DNA from: Sphingobium sp. TCM1
GTDB lineage: Bacteria; Pseudomonadota; Alphaproteobacteria; Sphingomonadales; Sphingomonadaceae
Direction: 5' to 3'
Assembly: GCF_001650725.1 (NCBI RefSeq)
Contig: NZ_LXVX01000004.1
Span: 1 to 64,000, forward strand
DNA: 64,000 nucleotides
Positions within the stretch are counted from its first letter, which is position 1. Every line of letters begins with the position of its first letter. Shown piece after piece: positions 17,196 through 25,693 of this stretch. Below the pieces are notes generated by a model that was not told the DNA's origin, did not search any database, and saw only the letters and a program-made list of their open reading frames with translations. Made by a program: the position numbers and the translations under genes.

Positions 17196-18362
17196 ATGAC
17201 GCACGAATCGCCCGCGGAGACTTATCCCGAAATTCGGGACGGCGTCCGCCAGCTGGTTGCTGCATTCCCGGGCGAATATTGGCGCGCGCTCGATCGCGAG
17301 CGCCGCTATCCCACCGCCTTCGTCGAGGCTCTCACCAAAGCGGGCTATCTGGGCATGTTGATCCCGGAAGAATTTGGCGGGTCGGGCCTGGGCCTGTCGG
17401 CGGCCTGTGCCGTGCTGGAGGAAGTCCATCGGTCCGGCGCAAACGGCGGCGCGGCGCACGCCCAGATGTACACCATGGGCGCCATCCTGAAACATGGCAG
17501 CGAGGCGCAGAAGGCCCGCTATCTGCCGGCGATCGCCGCGGGCGCGCTGCGGCTCCAGGCCTTTGGCGTGACCGAGCCGGGCGCAGGCACCGACACGACC
17601 CGCATCAGTACCTTCGCGCGGCGCGACGGCGATCATTATGTCGTGAACGGCCAGAAGATATGGATCAGCCGGGCCGAGCATTCGGACCTGCTGCTGTTGC
17701 TGTGCCGCACGGCTCCGCGCGATGAAGGCGCCAAGCCGTCTGCGGGCATGAGCCTGTTGCTGGTCGACATGCGCGAGGCGAAGGGCAACGGACTTACCAT
17801 CCAGCCGATCCGCACCATGCTGAACCATGCGACGACAGCTTTATTCTTCGATGACCTCAAGGTGCCGGTGGACAACCTGATCGGGATCGAGGGGCAGGGA
17901 TTCAAATATGTGCTGGACGGCATGAATGCCGAACGCGTCCTGATTGCGGCCGAATGTATCGGCGACGGCCGCTTCTTCATCGATCGCGCTTCCGCCTATG
18001 CCAAAGACCGCACTGTCTTCGGTCGGGCGATCGGCGAGAATCAGGGTGTCCAGTTCCCGATCGCCCGCGCCCATGTGCAACTGTCGGCGGCAGCCCTGAT
18101 GGTCGACAAGGCCGCGGCGATGTTTGATGCAGGCCAAGCGTGCGGTACCGAGGCGAACATGGCCAAGCTGCTGGCATCGGAAGCGAGCTGGTATGCGGCC
18201 GATCAATGCATCCAGACCCATGGCGGCTTCGGTTTCGCGGAGGAATATGACGTCGAGCGCAAGTTCCGCGAAACGCGGCTGTACCAGGTTGCGCCGATCA
18301 GCACGAACCTGATCCTGAGCCATGTCGCCACACATGTCCTGGGATTGCCCAAGAGCTTTTGA
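17196..18362 (+). CDS. Acyl-CoA dehydrogenase
   Basis: A 388-residue acyl-CoA dehydrogenase; ATG 17196 is preferred over an upstream TTG at 17133. Signatures are FGVTEPGAGTDTTRI and AADQCIQTHGGFGFAEEYDVERKFRE. The usual YEGT glutamate is absent (LYQVAPISTNLILSHV). A glutamate occurs in GMNAERVLIAAE at the long-chain/isovaleryl position and can act as base. The PISTNLIL...HVLGLP ending is typical of a subgroup found in alicyclic and branched acid degradation. The old yellow enzyme gene follows 9 bases later, so the two are likely co-transcribed. Confidence 0.9.
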   Translation: MTHESPAETYPEIRDGVRQLVAAFPGEYWRALDRERRYPTAFVEALTKAGYLGMLIPEEFGGSGLGLSAACAVLEEVHRSGANGGAAHAQMYTMGAILKHGSEAQKARYLPAIAAGALRLQAFGVTEPGAGTDTTRISTFARRDGDHYVVNGQKIWISRAEHSDLLLLLCRTAPRDEGAKPSAGMSLLLVDMREAKGNGLTIQPIRTMLNHATTALFFDDLKVPVDNLIGIEGQGFKYVLDGMNAERVLIAAECIGDGRFFIDRASAYAKDRTVFGRAIGENQGVQFPIARAHVQLSAAALMVDKAAAMFDAGQACGTEANMAKLLASEASWYAADQCIQTHGGFGFAEEYDVERKFRETRLYQVAPISTNLILSHVATHVLGLPKSF

Positions 18363-18371
18363 GGACTGCGC

Positions 18372-19550
18372 ATGACCGACACACCGGACCTTTCCCCTCT
18401 GTTCGCGCCCTTCGCCTGCAAGACGATGCGGCTGCGCAACCGTATCGTCATGTCGCCCATGACGCGCCAGTTCGCGCCCGACGGCGTGCTCGAGCCAGCG
18501 GTGGACGATTATTATGCGCGCCGCGCCGCGGGCGGCACCGGACTCATCATCACCGAGGGCACTGCGGTCGGGCATCCGGTGGCCCATTATTCGAGCAAGA
18601 TTCCGCATTTCTATGGCGAGGCGGCGCTGGCGCGATGGCGATCCGTGGTCGCGTCGGTCCACGCACAGGATGGCGCGATCGTCCCGCAACTGTGGCATAC
18701 GGGCCTGTCGCGGCGGCGCAGCCACACGGCCAACCCCGATGCACCCAATATATCGGCGTCCGCCCTGACCGACGAGGATCTGAGCGCCGAGGCGGCGGCA
18801 GGCACGGCGCCTGCGCCCACCAAGCCGCGGCGCCCTGCGGAGGTCATGACGAAGCATGATATCGACAGCGTGATCGGTGCATTTGCCCGCGGCGCGGCCG
18901 CGGCCAGGGAGGTCGGGTGCGACGGCGTAGCGATCCATGGCGCCCATGGCTATCTGCTCGACCAGTTCTTCTGGGAACGCTCCAACCGCCGCGAGGACGC
19001 CTATGGCGGCAGCCTGGAAAACCGCATCCGCTTCGCGGTCGAACTGGTCGCAGGGGTGCGCGTCGCGGTGGGCCCCGACTTTCCCATCCTGTTCCGCTTT
19101 TCCCAGTGGAAGGCGCAGGATTATGCTGGAAAACTCGCCGACACGCCGACCGACCTGGCACGCATCCTGGAACCGCTGGCCGATGCCGGGGTCGATATAT
19201 TCGATGCCTCGACACGTCGTTTCTGGCTGCCCGAATTTGACGGCAGTCCGCTGAATCTGGCCGGATGGGCAAAGAAGCTGACCGGCAAGGCGGCGATGAC
19301 GGTGGGATCGATCGGCCTGGAATCACCCTTCCTGGGTGGCGGGAGCAGCGCGACCAGCGCAGTTACAGCCGACAATCTGGGCCTGCTGGCGCGGATGATC
19401 GACCGGGGCGACTTCGACCTGGCAGGCGTCGGCCGGGCGCTGATCGCCAATCCCGCCTGGGCCGATCTGGTCCGTGAGGCCCGATTTGACGCGCTGCGAA
19501 CCTATGATGCCCGAGGCCATGTCAAAACGCTGGAGCAAGTGGACGGCTGA
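18372..19550 (+). CDS. Old yellow enzyme, NADH:flavin oxidoreductase
   Basis: A 392-residue TIM-barrel FMN enzyme. Characteristic segments are LRNRIVMSPMTRQFAPDG at the N-terminus, HGAHGYLLDQFFW, then NRREDAYGGSLENRIRF, and VGRALIANPAW near the C-terminus for FMN phosphate. OYEs reduce activated C=C bonds of enones or enoyl-CoA esters with NAD(P)H; some, such as FadH-type and bile-acid BaiCD/BaiH-type enzymes, act on CoA dienoates or steroid enoyl-CoAs. Here it probably reduces an alpha,beta-unsaturated carbonyl intermediate. No iron-sulfur domain is present, so it is the short type. Confidence 0.88.
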   Translation: MTDTPDLSPLFAPFACKTMRLRNRIVMSPMTRQFAPDGVLEPAVDDYYARRAAGGTGLIITEGTAVGHPVAHYSSKIPHFYGEAALARWRSVVASVHAQDGAIVPQLWHTGLSRRRSHTANPDAPNISASALTDEDLSAEAAAGTAPAPTKPRRPAEVMTKHDIDSVIGAFARGAAAAREVGCDGVAIHGAHGYLLDQFFWERSNRREDAYGGSLENRIRFAVELVAGVRVAVGPDFPILFRFSQWKAQDYAGKLADTPTDLARILEPLADAGVDIFDASTRRFWLPEFDGSPLNLAGWAKKLTGKAAMTVGSIGLESPFLGGGSSATSAVTADNLGLLARMIDRGDFDLAGVGRALIANPAWADLVREARFDALRTYDARGHVKTLEQVDG

Positions 19551-19555
19551 TGGGT

Positions 19556-20185
19556 TCAGCCGGTCGCCAGGCCTGCCCCCATTTCCTGCGCGAAAACGTC
19601 AATCAGGCGCAGGATTTCGCGGTCGCGGTCGCCTGCGAAGCGGCGCATGAGGAAAGAGAGCGAGAGCGACTGCCACACGACAAGCTGGGCGACGCGGGCG
19701 GTATCGGCATCGGCCCTGACTTTGCCCGCGCGTTTCAGTCCATCCAGTCGTTCGGCCAGGATGATGGCGCCGCGCTGGGTGATGCTGTTGTCGAATCCGG
19801 GGGCAAGCGTGGGATCGCGCACCAGTTGGGGCAGCACGATCTGCAACAGACGGGCGATGTCGTGCAGATGATCATGCTTCCAGTGGAGGAAACGACCGAT
19901 CTCCTCTTGCGCGGAACCAGACGGGGGCAGCGCGGCATAGGCGGCATCATTGTCGCGCCGTTCCAGAAAATGGGCGTAGACTGCGGAGAGCAGCCCCGCC
20001 TTGCCCCCGAAATAGCGGGTGATGAGCTGTTCGTTGAGCCCCGCATGGGCGGCAATGGCGCGCGTGGTCGCGGCGTCATAGCCCTGCTGCGAAAAGAGCG
20101 CGATGCCAGCGTCGAGGAGCGCGCGTCGGCTCGCTTCGCGGTCCCGTCGCCGGGTCGGCGTCTTCACGGCTTTGACATCCACCAT
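19556..20185 (-). CDS. TetR-family repressor
   Basis: A 209-residue TetR protein: an N-terminal HTH (RRALLDAGIALFSQQGYDAATTRAIAAHAGLNEQLITRYFGGKAGL, about residues 20-65) and a helical ligand domain with HWKHDHLHDIARLLQIVLPQL. It is divergent from the AtuA/CoA-transferase operon at 20261. The intergenic space of 75 bases holds the perfect palindrome GTATGCAATTGCATAC, the obvious operator. It therefore probably represses that operon and itself until a CoA ester or free acid binds. Confidence 0.9.
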   Translation of the reverse strand: MVDVKAVKTPTRRRDREASRRALLDAGIALFSQQGYDAATTRAIAAHAGLNEQLITRYFGGKAGLLSAVYAHFLERRDNDAAYAALPPSGSAQEEIGRFLHWKHDHLHDIARLLQIVLPQLVRDPTLAPGFDNSITQRGAIILAERLDGLKRAGKVRADADTARVAQLVVWQSLSLSFLMRRFAGDRDREILRLIDVFAQEMGAGLATG

Positions 20186-20221
20186 GCAAAATTCCTTTCC
20201 ACCCCGCGCAGCTTAGCGTAA

Positions 20222-20237
20222 GTATGCAATTGCATAC
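20222..20237. promoter_or_regulatory. 16-bp perfect palindromic operator
   Basis: GTATGCAATTGCATAC is a perfect 16-bp palindrome between the divergent TetR gene and the AtuA-like gene, 23 bases before the latter's ATG. Size and position fit a TetR-dimer operator overlapping both promoters. Confidence 0.8.
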
Positions 20238-20260
20238 AAAAGCCGTTCCGGAGAGTCGAT

Positions 20261-22048
20261 ATGACCAAAGCCCCCATCCGTGTCGCCAATTTTTCTGGCG
20301 CGCTCGGCGATTATGTCGGCGCCTTCGCCGATGCGATCGCCGACGAGACGATCGATGTCGCGATCGGCGACTATCTTGCCGAAATGACGATGGGACGTGT
20401 CGCGGAGGGGTTTTGCGCCGCCGGCAAGCCCGAAGCGCTGGCGGGCTATCATGCCGATGTCTTCCTGCGCCAGATAACGCCCGAACTGGGACGGATCGCT
20501 GCGCGCGGGGTGAAGGTCGTAACCAATGCGGGTGCGTTCAATCCCGCCGGACTGGCAGGCCGAATTGCGCAGGAGGCCGCGGCGCAGGGGCTGGCCCTGC
20601 GCGTCGCCTATGTCGAGGGCGACGATCTGCTGGCCCGCGTGCCTGCGCTGGCGGCGGAAGGGCAGCTCGCCAATCTGGACGATGGGAAGGCGATCGGGTC
20701 AATTGCGGACAGGCTGCTGGCGGCCAATGCCTATCTGGGCGGATGGGGCATCGTCGCCGCGCTGGAACAGGGCGCGGATATCGTGATCTGTGGTCGGGTA
20801 TCGGACGCATCGCTGGTGCTGGGACCGGCCGCCTGGTGGCATGGCTGGGCGAAGGATGATTGGGATGCCCTGGCCGGCAGCGTCGCAGCAGGCCATGTCA
20901 TCGAATGCGGGCCACAGGCGGTAGGCGGCAATTTTTCGGGGTTCGCACAACTGGGCAACCCGGCCCGGCTGGGCTTTCCAATCGCAGAAATCGCGGCGGA
21001 TGGCAGTTCTGTCATCACCAAGCGCACAGGCGACGCGGGCGCGGTTACGGTCGATACCGTCACGGCGCAACTGATGTACGAGATCCAGGGCGCGCGTTAC
21101 CTCAATCCCGACGTCATATTGCATGTCGATTCGATCGCGCTCAGCCAGCAAGGCCCCGATCGGGTGCTGCTGAGCGGTGTACGCGGCAGCCCGGCTCCCG
21201 AGACGACCAAGGTCGGTTGCTTCTATCAGCACGGGTGGCGGGCGATGATCTGGGGATTCGCAACGGGGCCTGACTGGCGCGAGAAGGCGGATTGGCTGCG
21301 TGGGCAGTTGGAGGCGCTATCCGCGGACCTGGCGCTCGACGAATTTCATTTCGAGCCGCTGGGCCAGCCCATCGCCGACCCGGCGAGCGAGGCCGAGGGG
21401 ACGGTGGCGATCCGCATCGCCGCTGCGGCGCAGAGCCGGTCGAGCCTGTCCAAGCTGCTGGCCGGCTATGCCTCCTTCGGATTGGGCGGCATCCCCGGAT
21501 TCCAGGGCGATGGTGCAGGTCCACCACAGCCACGCGTCCATTATTGGCCGGGGCTCGTGCGGCAGGCGGACCTCGAGCATCGCGTGACCTTTATCAACGG
21601 GCCGAGCATGGCGGTGACGATGCCCCCCGTAGCACCCTTCGCCGCCCCTGCCCCGGCTGGCCCGGCGCCTGCTGCCACGGCGGGCGAGACTCGCACAGTC
21701 ATGCTGGGATCGCTGGTTCATGCGCGATCAGGCGACAAGGGCGCCAACGCCAATATCGGCGTCTGGGCGAAGCGACCGGAGATATGGCCATGGCTGCGCG
21801 ACACGCTGGATGCCGACCGACTGGCGCAGTTGATGGGCCTCAATCCATCGGTACAGGTGGAACGGCATGACCTGCCCAATATCAACGGCCTGTTGTTCGT
21901 GCTGAAAGGCTATTTCGGGACGAGCGGCACCGGCAATATCGCACTCGACCAGATCGGCAAGGCGGCGGGCGAGTTCCTGCGCGCCCGCTTCGTGGAAGCG
22001 CCTGTGGTCCTGCTGGACGATGCAGCAACGATGGAGGCGGTGGCATGA
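20261..22048 (+). CDS. AtuA-family protein (DUF1446) fused to AtuA-like ferredoxin-fold domain
   Basis: A 595-residue protein. Residues about 5-440 are the DUF1446/AtuA domain: RVANFSGALGDYVGAFADAI, YLAEMTMGR, VVTNAGAFNP and ICGRVSDASLVLGP. Residues about 485-590 are the small AtuA-like ferredoxin-fold domain (LVHARSGDKGANANIGVWAKRP, then LPNINGLLFVLKG). AtuA is required for acyclic terpene (citronellate/geranylate) catabolism in Pseudomonas, with an incompletely understood role in the 3-hydroxy-3-isohexenylglutaryl-CoA branch. The fusion of both parts is common. It starts behind GGAGAG and overlaps the next gene as ATGA. Confidence 0.88.
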   Translation: MTKAPIRVANFSGALGDYVGAFADAIADETIDVAIGDYLAEMTMGRVAEGFCAAGKPEALAGYHADVFLRQITPELGRIAARGVKVVTNAGAFNPAGLAGRIAQEAAAQGLALRVAYVEGDDLLARVPALAAEGQLANLDDGKAIGSIADRLLAANAYLGGWGIVAALEQGADIVICGRVSDASLVLGPAAWWHGWAKDDWDALAGSVAAGHVIECGPQAVGGNFSGFAQLGNPARLGFPIAEIAADGSSVITKRTGDAGAVTVDTVTAQLMYEIQGARYLNPDVILHVDSIALSQQGPDRVLLSGVRGSPAPETTKVGCFYQHGWRAMIWGFATGPDWREKADWLRGQLEALSADLALDEFHFEPLGQPIADPASEAEGTVAIRIAAAAQSRSSLSKLLAGYASFGLGGIPGFQGDGAGPPQPRVHYWPGLVRQADLEHRVTFINGPSMAVTMPPVAPFAAPAPAGPAPAATAGETRTVMLGSLVHARSGDKGANANIGVWAKRPEIWPWLRDTLDADRLAQLMGLNPSVQVERHDLPNINGLLFVLKGYFGTSGTGNIALDQIGKAAGEFLRARFVEAPVVLLDDAATMEAVA

Positions 22049-23550
22049 CGATGGTCCAGCATGATGCGCAGGCGCTGGCCGCCCGTATGCGGGCTGCGGT
22101 GTCCCAGCCCGCCAGCGACGACAGGTTCGATATCCAGGGAGAGTTGGCCGCGATGCTGGCCGAACTGGGCATGACGCCGGCGGACGGCGGCGGCGCGATC
22201 GATTTCCATGGCCTGGACCCGTTGGTGCCCAGCACGATCCGTCTGGGTGGCGGCGCAGCGCTGGGACTGGTGCAGCAGTCGGTCGTGGCAGCCGCGCTGC
22301 ATCGCGACCGGGGCGGGCCGGGGCAGGATATTGCCATCCAGCTTTCGCAAGCGCTGCGCAAGCTGGCACCCGGATTCGAGCGGCGATGGGAATTGCTGAA
22401 CGGCCATATGGCCGTACTGGAAGACCCAAATATCATGACCATGCTGCGCTTCTACCGCACCGCCGACGATCGCGAGGTGCTGGCCGCCAATCTCTATCCC
22501 AAGCTCAAGTCAGGGATGATGGCGCTGCTGCAATGCTGGGACAAGCCCGAGGCGGTAGCGCAGGCGATTGCACGCCATAGCGCCGATGAACTGGAGATGA
22601 TGTTCGAGGCGGCAGGGCTGGTTATGGCCAAGGCCCGCACGGTCGAGGAGTTCATCGCCGAACCGGTGTTCGACTATCTGGCGGCACGGCCCTTGATCGA
22701 GATCGAAAAGATCGCCGACGGCCCGCCCGAACCGCTGCCGCCGGCCGGGGCGATGCCGCTATCGGGCATCCGTGCGCTGGGGATGGGGCATGTGATAGCC
22801 GGCGCAGGCGCGGGCCGGTCGCTCGCGTCACTGGGCGCCGATGTCCTCAACATCTGGCGACCCGCCGAATTCGAGCAGGAAACGCTGTATCTGACCGCCA
22901 ATGTCGGGATGCGATCGGCGAAGGTCGATCCGCGATCCGACGCCGGACGGGCAAGGCTGCGCGAACTGGTCGGCGAAGGAGATATTTTCTTCGCCAATCG
23001 GCGGCCGGGACTGCTGTCCGAGTTCGGGCTGGACGCCGCGACGCTGGCACAGGTGCGGCCCGGCATCGTCCATGTGACGATGAGCACCCATGGCGAGGGG
23101 GGACCGTGGGCGCAGCGGCCGGGGTTCGACCAGATTGCGGGTGCCGTCACCGGCATGTTGTGCCTGGAGGGATCGCCCGACCGCGTAAGCCTGCCCCCGA
23201 CAATCATCGTCAACGATTTCCTGACCGGATGGCTGGCCGCGACCGGGGCGATGGCGGCGCTGCGGCGGCGGGCGAGCGAGGGGGGCAGTTATCGCGTCCA
23301 TGTCTCGCTGACGCGGGTTGCTATGTGGCTGCTATCGCTTGGTTCGTTCGACAAGGCCTATGCCAAGGCCATCGCCGGAACGGATGGTCCCCATGCCACC
23401 GTCAACCCTACCCTATTCACGGTCGATACACCGCTCGGCCGCTATCAGGGCATGGACGAGCAGGTCCGCATGTCAGCTACGCCACGCGCATTCCAGACAG
23501 TGCTGGTCGCGCGGGGATCGAGCCGGCCGGAATGGATGCCAAGGGACTAA
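22045..23550 (+). CDS. Permuted family III CoA-transferase-like protein (CaiB/BaiF)
   Basis: A 501-residue protein in which the canonical N-terminus of CaiB/BaiF enzymes (PLSGIRALGMGHVIAGAGAGRSLASLGADV) begins only at about residue 239. Residues 60-230 resemble the middle and C-terminal part (GPGQDIAIQ; LRFYRTADDREVLAANLYP; ELEMMFEAAGLVMAKARTVEEF). The order is thus permuted relative to CaiB. The catalytic Asp position of the VDVS motif is His419 (YRVHVSL), whereas D95 lies in the first part. Transferase activity is uncertain. It is cotranscribed with the AtuA-like gene, suggesting joint action on a branched CoA ester. Confidence 0.8.
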   Translation: MTMVQHDAQALAARMRAAVSQPASDDRFDIQGELAAMLAELGMTPADGGGAIDFHGLDPLVPSTIRLGGGAALGLVQQSVVAAALHRDRGGPGQDIAIQLSQALRKLAPGFERRWELLNGHMAVLEDPNIMTMLRFYRTADDREVLAANLYPKLKSGMMALLQCWDKPEAVAQAIARHSADELEMMFEAAGLVMAKARTVEEFIAEPVFDYLAARPLIEIEKIADGPPEPLPPAGAMPLSGIRALGMGHVIAGAGAGRSLASLGADVLNIWRPAEFEQETLYLTANVGMRSAKVDPRSDAGRARLRELVGEGDIFFANRRPGLLSEFGLDAATLAQVRPGIVHVTMSTHGEGGPWAQRPGFDQIAGAVTGMLCLEGSPDRVSLPPTIIVNDFLTGWLAATGAMAALRRRASEGGSYRVHVSLTRVAMWLLSLGSFDKAYAKAIAGTDGPHATVNPTLFTVDTPLGRYQGMDEQVRMSATPRAFQTVLVARGSSRPEWMPRD

Positions 23551-23554
23551 GAGT

Positions 23555-23583
23555 GATGGGCGGAGGATGATCCTCCGCCCATC
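23555..23583. terminator. Strong hairpin between convergent genes
   Basis: GATGGGCGGAGGA and TCCTCCGCCCATC form a perfect 13-bp stem around TGA, directly between the CoA-transferase stop at 23550 and the opposing stop at 23593. There is no long T-tract, but its position and strength suggest transcription termination in both directions. Confidence 0.6.
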
Positions 23584-23592
23584 AAGCGCGCG

Positions 23593-24012
23593 TCAGTCGA
23601 ACATGCCCTCGTCGCCTTCATGGGTGACGCGGATGCTGACGGCCTGTTCTTCGGGGAAGCGGGCGCGGGCCTCCGGGCTTTCCCAGATCACCGCCTTGTC
23701 GCCGTCGCGCCGCAATTGGGAGACGGTGAAAGCCGAGAAATCCTCGCGATCAAGCAGGTCGAGCGGCCGGGCGGCCTGCCCTTCGCCCGCGACAATCTCG
23801 ACCCGGACACGGAAACGGGGCAGCTTGACGATCTCTTCGTCCAGTCGGTGGGAAGCGTCATTCTCCTCGCGCCATCCCGCGTCCCAGGCCGCCGCCTTGT
23901 CGGTCCCCTGCGGATAGGGGTTATAGGCGCTCGTCAGGCGCTGCGCATGATCGGCGCGGGCCATCGCCCGAATGGTATCGAGTTCGCTTTGCGGGGTCAG
24001 GGTCGGGGTCAA
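23593..24012 (-). CDS. Hypothetical protein with RMF-like motif
   Basis: A 139-residue acidic soluble protein. The segment NPYPQGTDKAAAWDAGWREE at about residues 31-50 resembles the ribosome-modulation-factor/CrpP-like motif (NPY..GT..A.AW..GW). The remainder is highly charged, with FRVRVEIVAGEG and AVSIRVTHEGDEGMFD strands. No membrane segment or signal peptide is seen. It is a single gene between two hairpin or intergenic boundaries and is unlikely to belong to the CoA pathway. The function is unknown; housekeeping or phage origin are both possible. Confidence 0.6.
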   Translation of the reverse strand: MTPTLTPQSELDTIRAMARADHAQRLTSAYNPYPQGTDKAAAWDAGWREENDASHRLDEEIVKLPRFRVRVEIVAGEGQAARPLDLLDREDFSAFTVSQLRRDGDKAVIWESPEARARFPEEQAVSIRVTHEGDEGMFD

Positions 24013-24073
24013 TTGAGGTTCCTCTATCTCGAATGATCCTTAGCCAGGATGAGCGGGATATACCAGCTGCGCC

Positions 24074-25567
24074 TTATCGTGCGGACGCATCGCGCCGCGC
24101 CTGCACGGCCGCCGCCAGCTTCGGCAGGAGGTCACGCTTGACGATCTTGCCCGTCGCGTTCAGCGGCAATTCGTCCAGGATGAGGATCGTGCGCGGCAGC
24201 TTGTTGTTCGCCAGCCGATCGCCACACCAGCCGACAAGCTGTTCGACGCTCACATGTGCACCGGGGCGCAAGGCCACGGCCGCGGCAATATCCTCGCCCA
24301 GGACATCGTGCGGGACGCCGAGCACGGCCGCATCCTTGACTGCCGGATGCGCGTGCAGGACATTTTCGATCTCGATCGGCGTGATGTTATAGCCACCGCG
24401 AATGATGAGTTCCTTCGACCGCCCACTGATGATGAGGTCGCCATCCTCGTCGACAAAACCCAGATCGCCCGTGCGGGTCCAGCCGCCCGCAAAACCGTTC
24501 GCAGTCGCTTCCTCGTCACGCCAATAGCGCCGGGGATTGGACTGGAGGCCGTAGATTTCGCCGACGACCATGGGCGCCGCGACATTGCCCGCCTCGTCGC
24601 GTACCTGCATGTTTGCCGGCAGCTTGCCGACGCAACCGGGCTTGAGTACTTCCTTGCCACGCGTCGACACCCCCACACCGCCTTCCGACATGCCGTAGCT
24701 GTTGCGGATGCTGGCTCCCGGCCAGAGCGCCATGGCGCGGACTACCGAATCGTTCGGCAATGGCGCGGTCCCGGTCATCAGATAGCGCACACTCGAAAAA
24801 TCGGTGCTCGCGGCATCGGGATGATCGAGGATCAGGCGCAGCATCGTGGGCACGAGATAGACGGTCATCGGCCGTTTGGTTTCGACGAGTTTCAGGAACG
24901 CGCCGGGGTCGAAGCGCGGCTGTGTGAAGGTGGTCGCGCCGCCGTAAAGAGGCAGCATGAGCACGCCGAGATTGCCGCCCGATCCGGTGAAGGGCAGCGC
25001 GTGGAGGGTGGAGGTCGAACGGTCCTTCTCCTTGCCGGTGCGCGACCGGCCGAGAAGGTCGGGGTGGGTCACGACGACACCCTTGATCCGCCCGGTCGTA
25101 CCCGATGTACCCAGAATCTCTGCATCGGCCTGCGGATCGAGCGCCGCCTGATCGGGCAGAGCCGCAATGTCGCGCGGCATTGCGTCCGCGGTCCAGACCG
25201 CGTCGAGCGCAAGGCCCGCGAGCAGGTCCGGCTGGTTGGTGATGGCAAAGCGCGGTTCGATCAACGCCGCATAGTCGCTCACTTCAAGCGGCGAGAGGCG
25301 GGTGTTCACCGGCACGGCGATGCCCCCGGCCCGCAGGACCGCGAGCACGGCGATCGCCATCTCCACCGCATGGGCGTTGCTGATCGGCAGGAAGACACGA
25401 TCGCCCGGCGCCAGCCCTGCCGCCGCCAGACCACCGCCGATTTCGTCGGCTTCGCGGTCCCATTGCGCGAACGTCAGCACACGCCGCGTATCGTCATGGG
25501 CGACAGAATCCGCCATCGTGGCTGCGCGGATACGCAGAACATCGGTGATACGTCGCACGTCGGTCAT
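24074..25567 (-). CDS. AMP-forming acyl-CoA ligase
   Basis: A 497-residue ANL ligase with ATP-binding LGTSGTTGRIKGVVVTHPD, the adenine motif RNSYGMSEGG, GGWTRTGDLG, RSKELIIRGGYNI and the lysine motif LNATGKIVKRDLLPK. The start ATG 25567 follows GGGGGCTTTC; an upstream ATG 25615 adds a Cys/Trp-rich tail unlike the family. It probably activates the carboxylate substrate or a late intermediate. The gene has its own promoter, with the box CTAGTGCACTAGGTAA just upstream, although the acyl-CoA dehydrogenase gene ends only 127 bases before it. Confidence 0.9.
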   Translation of the reverse strand: MTDVRRITDVLRIRAATMADSVAHDDTRRVLTFAQWDREADEIGGGLAAAGLAPGDRVFLPISNAHAVEMAIAVLAVLRAGGIAVPVNTRLSPLEVSDYAALIEPRFAITNQPDLLAGLALDAVWTADAMPRDIAALPDQAALDPQADAEILGTSGTTGRIKGVVVTHPDLLGRSRTGKEKDRSTSTLHALPFTGSGGNLGVLMLPLYGGATTFTQPRFDPGAFLKLVETKRPMTVYLVPTMLRLILDHPDAASTDFSSVRYLMTGTAPLPNDSVVRAMALWPGASIRNSYGMSEGGVGVSTRGKEVLKPGCVGKLPANMQVRDEAGNVAAPMVVGEIYGLQSNPRRYWRDEEATANGFAGGWTRTGDLGFVDEDGDLIISGRSKELIIRGGYNITPIEIENVLHAHPAVKDAAVLGVPHDVLGEDIAAAVALRPGAHVSVEQLVGWCGDRLANNKLPRTILILDELPLNATGKIVKRDLLPKLAAAVQARRDASAR

Positions 25568-25654
25568 GAAAGCCCCCGGTATGGCCGCCCTCCAGCAGGA
25601 CGCCGCCTGTCGCACGCTGCCCGTCGCCGGAACCGCAGCGTGACCCGAAGCTAT

Positions 25655-25670
25655 CTAGTGCACTAGGTAA
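25655..25670 (-). promoter_or_regulatory. Shared island box, copy 4 (TTACCTAGTGC) with palindrome CTAGTGCACTAG
   Basis: CTAGTGCACTAG (25655-25666) is a perfect palindrome that overlaps the shared box read on the minus strand as TTACCTAGTGC, about 90 bases before the ligase start at 25567. Confidence 0.55.
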
Positions 25671-25693
25671 TATATGTCCAGACGTTGCCTTCG

